NCBI RefSeq assembly: GCF_030272615.1
Contig: NC_081413.1
Span: 141,953,872-142,017,871, forward strand
Direction of reading: 5' to 3'
Source of the DNA: Cryptomeria japonica
Lineage: Eukaryota > Streptophyta > Pinopsida > Cupressales > Cupressaceae
DNA length: 64,000 nt
The notes beneath the pieces are model-generated. The model searched no databases. It saw nothing but the letters and a program-made list of their open reading frames with translations, and was not told where the DNA came from. This document shows positions 57,364-64,000 of the stretch, in pieces; within the stretch, counting starts at the first letter, position 1, and every line of letters starts with the position of its first letter. The position numbers were made by a program, and so were the translations under genes.

Positions 57364-58131
57364 TGATGCAGGAGCATCCTCGATTCAGAGCAATCTTGCA
57401 TCAACCAAAATTATTTTCTTTCTGTTTGTAGTTTCATTTTTCCTTTCGGTGTGTCCTAGTTTTGGCTCATCGGATCCTATGGAGTTGGATTCTACTTGAA
57501 GACTTGATCATCTTTCTTATTTCCAGACTGCATCGCATTTGGATCATTTTCTGATAAGATATTCCTACCGGTTTCCTTGACAGTTCTTGTTACTAGTTGC
57601 CTAGACCTTATTTGGTGATCTATTGGAACCCCTTCCAAAGCTTACGGAGCCTTGGGCATTGATTCCAATGTTCATTGGCTTGTGGCCAACCTTTTCTCGC
57701 GATCTGCGTTTCATCCTTTGGATTTTCCGATGGAATCTCCTAGCAGAGGCTGACCTTGTTATTTAACATGTTAGGTCTTGTTCTTCGGGTTTTGATCCTT
57801 TTAGGCCAACAAGATCCTTGGGATCAATATATATAATTGTAATTACGTATTAGAATGTAATAAGGAGAATAACCAAGTAGCTAGACTATGCATAGAAGAT
57901 AGATTTTAAGATTCAAGGTCCCGGTTGTGACCTATTCTATATGTTCTACTAGGCTTGTGAGATGATATGCTATAATCCAGTTGTTACTGGTTGGATGTAA
58001 TCAATTTTCATAAATTAAAATAATCTGTTCTGCATTTCCTCCATCACATCTTTGTGTTTTCGTTGTGTTTACTCTTGCTGACCGATCCGGATTGATCTCT
58101 TTGAGGTCCATCCTCACTGGTGACTGCTTCA
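57364..58131 (+). repeat. Chromovirus LTR with mismatched flanks
   Basis: TGATGCAGG..GCTTCA, 768 bp, plus orientation, no internal region. The right flank CAATA matches the chromovirus target site in Copia-4. The left flank is gypsy integrase and does not match. Confidence 0.85.
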
Positions 58132-58369
58132 CAATAGCTTATGGAGCACCAAATCATGAACCAAATGAATGTGACAAGAATATAACTATCCTAAATAACC
58201 ATCTAAAACTAAAACTAACGATCTGATCATAATGGATAAAAAACAGGCCAAAACCAAGTCTAACCGGAACAGGTCCAAGCGGGATAGTAGCAACCAACCA
58301 GGAAAGAACCATATCCAACCCGAGCACAATGTTGACATCAATGACAACAAAAAGTCACTATTGCCAACA
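58132..58369 (-). repeat. Copia-4 LTR fragment, inverted copy
   Basis: On minus it starts TGTTGGCAATAGTGAC at 58369 and ends at the chromovirus insertion point, like 38724-38962. Confidence 0.88.
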
Positions 58370-58529
58370 TATTTATCATTATCAGATAAAATAGTGGACA
58401 AAACCAGAGAAAGTGGGGCAAACTCATGGGTCCAATGTCCCTTTTTACCATTTTTCCAGGGCAGGCCATATGGCGTGCACCAAATTTGGTGCTAGCCAAA
58501 TGCTGTCTATGAACATTTTTAAGATTCAA
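58370..58529. other. Inverted copy of the block-Copia-4 flank
   Basis: Carries the palindrome GCACCAAATTTGGTGC (58477-58492), matching 38601-38616. No gene seen. Confidence 0.7.
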
Positions 58530-58818
58530 CAAATGGGGAGAGAGAGAGGGGGATGGAAAGAGGGGGGAGAGAAACAATGGGAGGGAGAGAATGTGAGGGA
58601 GAGAGGGAGAGGGAAGAGATAGGATGGGGGAGGGAGAGTGAGAGGGGGGAGGGAAACAATGGGAGGGAGAGAAGAAGAGGGAAGAGATAGGATGGGAGAG
58701 GGAGAGAGAGGAGAGAGGGAAAAAGTGGGAGGAAGTGAGGGAGAGGGAAGAGCTAGAGAGAGGGAGAGATAGAGAGAGCTTGATTAAGAGGAAGGGATGA
58801 AAGGAGAATATGAGAGAC

Positions 58819-58864
<46 letters not shown>

Positions 58865-59300
58865 TACCTAAGAGGTGGAGGGAGGGATGGTGAGAGAGAG
58901 AGAAAGAGATAGAGAGTGATAGAGAGAGCTTGAGTGAGAGGGAGGAAGGGATGGAAGGAGAGTACAAGAGACTAGAGAGAGAGAGGTGAAGAGATGGAGA
59001 GATGGAGAGAGTGAGAAAGAGAGATAATGAGAAAGGGAGAGAGGGAGAGAATGGAAGAGAGATACACTTGAGAGAGGAGGAGAGTGAGATAGAGAGATAG
59101 AGGCTAAGAGAGAGAAACTTATGAGATAAAGAAAGGGAGAGGAAGAGAGATGGAGAGAGAGTTAGAGATAGAGAGAGATGGGGATGGAGACAAAGAAATA
59201 ATGGAATAGAGACACCTGAGAGGGAGAAAGAGAGATAGGGAGTGGGGGAGATATAGAGAGAGATTGAGTGAGAGGGAGGAAGGGATGGAAGGAGACTACA
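58530..59300 (-). repeat. Purine-rich block (inverted pyrimidine block)
   Basis: GA/GGGA runs, the reverse complement of 37836-38570 with length differences. Reading frames are artefacts. Confidence 0.92.
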
Positions 59301-59478
59301 AGTGTACTGCAAGTGAGGGGCCATATGGTGTCCTCAAGGGTCATATGGTTTCCTAAGGGGTCATATGGGGTTCTAAGGGCCCACACATGTGTTATAACAC
59401 CATATGACCTCTTAGGAAACCATATGACCCATTAGGACATCATATTGTCCTAATGGGTCAAATGGTGTCATAAGGGTG
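59301..59478. repeat. Minisatellite array, inverted copy
   Basis: The same 20-bp units as the main array; continues the inverted duplication. Confidence 0.88.
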
Positions 59479-59541
59479 TTGGCAATTGACACTCATACAA
59501 TGATTTTAGGAGACTTTCGGTGATTGATTATTTGATTATCT
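59479..59541 (+). repeat. LTR start fragment matching the solo LTR
   Basis: TGTTGGCAATTGACACTCAT and the next 43 bases match the minus strand of 37673-37611. Cut off by the chromovirus fragment at 59542. Confidence 0.8.
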
Positions 59542-60451
59542 TGTGAAGTGGAATGATAGACTAGTTGAAGATTCATCTTGGATTTCTTAGGAAGAGGTAG
59601 GATGCCTTTGTTTCCCTCTAACCTTGGAAAAGTGAGAGGCTCACTTTTTCTATAACCCCGGATGTCTGATGCAGAAGCATCCCTGGTTTAGAGAAATCTT
59701 GCATCAACCAAAAACATTTTCTTTCTATTTTGCTTTTTGTTTGCAGTTTCAGTTTTCCTTTCGGTGTGTTCCAGTTTTGGCTCACCAGATCTTGTGGTTT
59801 TTTATTCTACTTGAAGACTTAATCATCTTTCTTATTTCTAGACTACATCGCATTTGGATCATTTTTCGACAAGATATCGCTATCAGTTTCCTTGGTATTT
59901 TCCTTTTACTAGTTAACAGTTCTTGTTACTGGTTGCTTGGACCTATTTTGGTGATCTACCAGAACCCCTTCTAAAGCTTGCAGAGCCTTGGGTGTTGATT
60001 CCAATGTTCCTTGGTGTGTGTTTGACCTTTTCCCATGATCTATGTTTCATTCTTTGGATTTTTCAAAGGAATCTCCTGGCAGAGGCCGACCTTGTTATTT
60101 TACACGTTAGGTCTTGTTCTTCGAGTTTCAATCTTTTTAGGCCAACTTGATCATTGAGATCTATATATATAATTGTAATTGTACATTCGAATGTAATAAG
60201 GAGAAGAATCAAGTAGCTATATTGTGCATAGAAGATAGATCTTAAGATTCAAGGTCCCGGTTGTGACCTATTCTGTATGTTCTACTAGGCCTGTGAGCCG
60301 GTATGCTATAATCCAGTTGTTACCAGTTGGATGTAAACAATTTTTATGAATTAAAACAATCTATTCTAGATTGCCTCTATCATATCTTTGTGTTTACTCT
60401 TGTTGACCGGTCCGAATTGATCTCTTTGAGGTCCCTCCTCATCGGTGACTG
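59542..60451 (+). mobile_element. Chromovirus 3' end: chromodomain tail and LTR
   Basis: Starts inside a chromodomain (LVKWNDRLVEDSSWIS, then a stop), followed by the purine-rich AAAAGTGAGAGGC and an LTR of about 790 bp (TGATGCAGAAG near 59662 to GCTTCA at 60451). Same family as 38963-45178. The 5' portion is missing. Confidence 0.8.
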
Positions 60452-60559
60452 CTTCATATTTCCACTTCGGGACTGCATGTGATTGCAAAAATCCTATCGG
60501 ATGTCAGCATTCTACCTTAACCTACTAACACTCAAGACAACATGACACAAAATATTTCA
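60452..60559. other. Short segment between elements
   Basis: About 108 bp with nothing recognisable, up to the Copia-5 LTR start. Confidence 0.5.
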
Positions 60560-61803
60560 TGTTTTTGGAAATTTGGAGGAATTGATTATGTGTTGCATTG
60601 ATGTTTTGTCATTGATGTCAACACTAGTTGTTTTGGATGCTCTACCTGCACTCTTCTGGTCCCTGTAGGCTGAGTAATTTATGGATTTGTTTGGATATGA
60701 CATTATCCAGTATGCTCTGGTATGATTTGGTTATGGAATTGGCTTATTCATGATACTCATGTTCATATTAATTCAGTTGGTTTTGGTTTGGTGATCAGAT
60801 ACTATCCTGATTGCTTGGAAGCTTGGTTTGAGGTTTCGGTGAGGGTTTCACCGGCAGAGCTTTGATGAAGATCTTTGATGATATGCATAAGTGGTGTTGG
60901 TGTAGATTTTGGTGGAGTTTCAGGATGCTGATGGTGATCATATTCAATACTTGGCAGGTGGAGATCATTGCTTTAGCATGTGGACCTATATTGGGTCCTG
61001 GTTGATCTAGGTTATGGACCGGCTTAATGTAACGTGTGGATAGGTCCTTTCGATGTGTTTTCGTGATGTCTTAGGTGTTGGATATTGTTTGTTTGGCCTA
61101 AGACCGACATGTTTTGTAATTATGTAATTGGTTAATTGTCTGGTAGCCGACCAAATTGTTTATGGTCAAGAGTTTGTATATATATGATGTAAGATCTCAT
61201 TGTAGATCATGATGGCATATGGTCAGAGAATGGGATATGGATGTAATGTGCAAATAAGGTAATATCATTTAGGTAGAGGATTTGGTCAATCATTGGAGAT
61301 CTAATTGGGTTTATGTAAGAGGATTTAGTCCTCCGGTATTGAGCTTAACTGAAACTATACTCAGACATAGAAGATGCTATCTTTGCAGTTCATTCATTCT
61401 TCCAGATTGTTGTTTGGATTTCTATGTAGTCAATGAGACTCCTTTTGTGATGATCAGTGCACTCTAGGATTTTGGCCTTCATGCAAGTGCAGGCCCCTCA
61501 ATTGTAATTCATTTACTTACTGTAGAAGTATTATCTAAATGTGGGTAGGCTTCCCACTGTGATTTTTCCCTCTACCGGGTTTTCCACGTGTAAATCTTGG
61601 TGTCATGTGGATGGTATTTATTCTCTAATTATTGTTTATGCTTAATTGGTTTAACTTATATTTCAGTAGTTGGTTTAAGCATTCCGGTATTAATGTTTTG
61701 GGTTCTGGTATTAAAGTTTTTAATTGATAAATGTACTAGTAATATGTGACAACTGATTCACCCCCCCTCTCAGTTGTCTTCCAGTTATTTGAACTATCTA
61801 ACA
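60560..61803 (+). repeat. Copia-5 5' LTR
   Basis: Start degenerate (TGTTTTTGGAAATTTGG), end CTAACA. TATA box TATATATAT at 61177-61185. Hairpin with perfect 9-bp arms GACAACTGA (61748-61756) and TCAGTTGTC (61770-61778). Confidence 0.88.
61748..61778 (+). promoter_or_regulatory. LTR-end hairpin with C-rich loop (Copia-5)
   Basis: Loop TTCACCCCCCCTC, identical in length to the Copia-2 5' LTR loop. The stem differs from it by one compensated pair (A-T there, C-G here). Confidence 0.65.
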
Positions 61804-61805
61804 AT

Positions 61806-61817
61806 TGGTATCGGATC
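61806..61817 (+). other. Copia-5 primer binding site
   Basis: TGGTATCGGATC, a degenerate initiator Met site two bases after the LTR. Confidence 0.8.
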
Positions 61818-61862
61818 TTTGGTCCTCTCCGCACAAACGTTAACCACTTGAGGAAGATCCTA

Positions 61863-62744
61863 TGGCAATTAACAGTTCAAGTTAATCCAGTTCATCTGGA
61901 GCTATCTTTCGGAGAGATATTCCTAGGCTTAATGGAACAAATTACATAGTATGGAAGATTCAGATGGAGACTCATCTGAGATGTCTTGGCAAGGAGATTT
62001 GGCAGATCACACAGAATGGTGTTACACCTCATAATCTGGCATCTAGCGACCCTCCTCTGACAAACCTGGATAAGGAGATTGAGAATGATTGTAGAGCAAG
62101 AGAAACCCTCTTGTGTGCACTTTCTTATCAACAAATAATGGGATTAATTGACAAATCATCTAGAAAGGCTATATGGGATAATTTGAAGACTCTTAATGAA
62201 GGTGACCCTACTATGAAGATTGCTAAACTTGATGGCTACCGGGTGAGATATGAGAATATGAAGATGGAAGAAGATGAAAGGATTACTGCATTCATGGAAA
62301 TGCTAAATGAGATTGTTATGGGAATTCAATATTATGGTGGAACTCTAAGTGAAGATGAAATTGTTTTTTAAAGTTCTGAGAGCCCTACCATCGGCTTACA
62401 AGATGAAGGCTACTGCTATTAATGAGTTGAGAACAATGACTAATACATCTATCAACATAGATACCTTGGTTAGGAAATTATCTGCTTTTGAGCTTGAAGA
62501 ATTTGGACCTTCTGGAGCTATGAAGACTGAACCTTCTTTTCATGTATCTGCATCCACAACCGGTAAGCAAGATTGGAAATATTTATATGCAAAGGAATTG
62601 GATGATATGAAGAGAGAAGATGATGAGTTTTATCAGATGGATGTTAAGTGTGCATTTTTGAATGGGGATCTTGATGAAGAAGTTTACATAAAGAAACCTG
62701 ATGGTTTTTCACTATCAGATGATAAAAAATGGTTTGCAAGATAA
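61863..62744 (+). pseudogene. gag: Copia-5 gag fused in frame to RT
   Basis: ATG at 61863 (MAINSSS, then a TAA) followed by AIFRRDIPRLNGTNYIVWKI and METHLRCLGKEIWQITQNG. A one-base shift near 62365, then LPSAYKMKATAINELRTM and ELDDMKREDDEF. At about 62633 gag passes directly and in frame into RT (YQMDVKCAFLNGDLDEEVY). Zinc knuckle, protease, integrase and the RT N-terminus are gone. It resembles an abortive gag-RT fusion made by deletion. Confidence 0.87.
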
Positions 62745-63297
62745 GAAAAGATTTATATGGATTGAAATAGGCACCGAGAGTTTGGTATGCAAGGTTGGAT
62801 AAATATCTTTTGAAGCTTGGTTTTACTAAGGGTAATGCTGACAATAATTTATATTATAAGATCACTGATGATGATTTACTGATTATTAAAGTATTTGTTG
62901 AGATAAGTTGTGCATGGAATTTTCTAAGAATATGGAGAAGGAATTTGAAATGTCTATGATTGGGGAAATGAAATTTTTCTTAGGTTTGCAGATTACTCAG
63001 ATTGATAAACGTATTTTCATCTGTCAAACTAAGTATTCTAGGGAATTGTTGAAGAAATTTGGTATGGGAGATTCTAAACTAGTAAGTACTCCTATGGTTA
63101 CAAGTGAGAAATTGACAAGGAAATATGTTTCTGCACCGGTTAATCCTACAAGATACAAATATATGATTGGAGGCCTTCTTTATTTGAATCAAACTAGGGT
63201 TGACATAATGAATGTTGTTTGTATTGCATCTAGATTTCATAGTTATTCTATAGAAAATCATGAGAGGGAGGTGAAAAGGATTTTTAGATACTTGTAA
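62745..63297 (+). pseudogene. pol: Copia-5 reverse transcriptase remainder
   Basis: Reads LKQAPRVWYARL-type sequence with a TAG, then about 23 bases are missing around 62900 where the YVDD box should be (FVE then ISC). It then runs FEMSMIGEMKFFLGLQITQ, GMGDSKLVSTPMVTSEKL and MIGGLLYLNQTRVDIMN. The catalytic centre is lost. Confidence 0.85.
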
Positions 63298-63825
63298 AGC
63301 ACATCTAAATATGGTTTATGGTACCTTGAGGATGATGACTTTACTTTATGTGCATATATAGATGGTGATTGGGCTGGAGATGTTGATGACCAAAAAAGTA
63401 CTTCTGGTGGAGCTTTCTTTCTTGGAAATAAGTTGGTTTCATGGACCAACAAGAAACAATCATGTACTTCTTTATCTACTGTTGAAGCTGAGTATGTTGC
63501 TGTTGCTACTAACTATATAGAGGTTCTATGGATAAAGCAAATGTTGAAGGATATCAAAGTACATTGCACGAGACCAATAGTTATTCACTATGATAACTCT
63601 GTTGCTATTGATATATCAAAGAATCTGGTATTTCACTCTAAGAAAAAGCACATATCTATCAAGTATAACTTTTTGAAGGATAAGGTGGAAGAAAATGAAG
63701 TTAGACTGGTTTATGTGAACACTAAAGAGAAGATTGCAAATATTTTCACTAAACCTTTACCTAAAGAATCATTTGATTACCAGAGAGATAGGTTAGGGGT
63801 TTTTGCCCCTCCAGTAGAAAACTGA
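63298..63825 (+). pseudogene. pol: Copia-5 RNase H
   Basis: A TAA at 63295, then YIDGDWAGDVDDQKST, STVEAEYVAVATNY, HYDNSVAIDISKNLVFHSK and ANIFTKPLPKESFDY. The CDN motif reads YDN. Confidence 0.86.
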
Positions 63826-64000
63826 TTGATGTGTTTTGGCATCAGTCCAGTATGTATTATGAGAGATATTATTCATTCCGGCATTGATGTGGGGATGCTA
63901 CTGCTCAGGGGGAGTAATTAGCTTTGTGATTCAATTTTTTTTTCTTTGATATTTATGTTAGACTTTTGGCATTGATGTCAAAGGGGGAGAGATATTGATT
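63826..64000 (+). other. Copia-5 3' spacer, cut by window end
   Basis: Contains AGGGGGAGTAATT (near 63908) and AAAGGGGGAGAGAT (near 63980), equivalent to the upstream tracts in Copia-2. The true 3' tract and LTR are outside. Confidence 0.75.

Larger units (their letters stand above)
57364..59541 (-). repeat. Right arm of the large inverted duplication
   Basis: Reverse-complement copy of 37611-39761, carrying the same parts and the same insertion boundaries: AAATA for Copia-4 (read on plus as TATTT, 58370-58374) and TATTG for the chromovirus (CAATA, 58132-58136). Confidence 0.85.
60560..64000 (+). mobile_element. Copia-5: internally deleted relative of Copia-2
   Basis: 5' LTR 60560-61803, primer site, gag, then RT with no protease or integrase between them, RNase H and spacer. 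The 3' LTR is beyond the window. Gag, RT and RNase H closely match Copia-2. A junction near 62630 removes roughly 2.3 kb relative to Copia-2. Confidence 0.92.

Overview
This window looks like repeat-dominated intergenic DNA from a plant with a large genome. I see no intact host gene, rRNA, tRNA or CRISPR array. The evidence for a plant is the initiator-Met-type primer binding sites, the Ty1/copia and chromodomain Ty3/gypsy retrotransposons, and plant-style introns with GT..AG borders. A gymnosperm is plausible given the nested LTR elements and degenerate copies, but this is inference. Nearly all coding sequence belongs to mobile elements, and nearly all of it carries stops or frameshifts.

Layout. 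1-6003: Copia-1, plus strand, both LTRs incomplete. 6004-8194: a decayed spliced transposase-like gene ('element A') with 350-bp and 110-bp tail repeats to about 9222. 9225-11250: a decayed multi-exon gene on the minus strand. 11416-13585: AT-rich non-coding DNA with hairpins. 13586-15290: a pyrimidine-rich block. 15291-16334, 35679-36591 and 37674-37835: one minisatellite array built on a 20-bp unit, split by insertions. Copia-2 (16335-35678, target duplication AGGAC) sits in the array. It contains a minus-strand Ty3-type element with gag-protease but no polymerase (17904-25846, AAAGG) and a minus-strand Copia-3 (29018-33298, AGTAC) that lacks its 5' LTR. A solo LTR (36592-37673) also interrupts the array. 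Copia-4 (38724-51976, AAATA) follows a second pyrimidine block and is itself split by a chromovirus (38963-45178, TATTG). 51977-56394 holds a second, more broken transposase relative ('element B') with an upstream ORF. 56395-57363 is a gypsy integrase relic. 57364-59541 is an inverted copy of 37611-39761. 59542-60451 is a chromovirus 3' end. 60560-64000 is Copia-5, a relative of Copia-2 whose 3' LTR lies outside the window.

Insertion history. The target duplications give a clear order: satellite and pyrimidine blocks first; then Copia-2, the solo LTR and Copia-4; then the elements nested in them. The inverted copy shares the Copia-4 and chromovirus insertion points, so that duplication came after both.

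Most notable: a hairpin with a C-rich loop lies just inside the 3' end of LTRs from several copia families, and its stem changes on both sides together. Also notable are the gag-protease-only element with a 44-nt palindrome on its polypurine tract, two relatives of a spliced DDE-like transposase with shared tails, and the strand-switching 20-bp minisatellite. I had no database access, so family names rest on motifs I can read.
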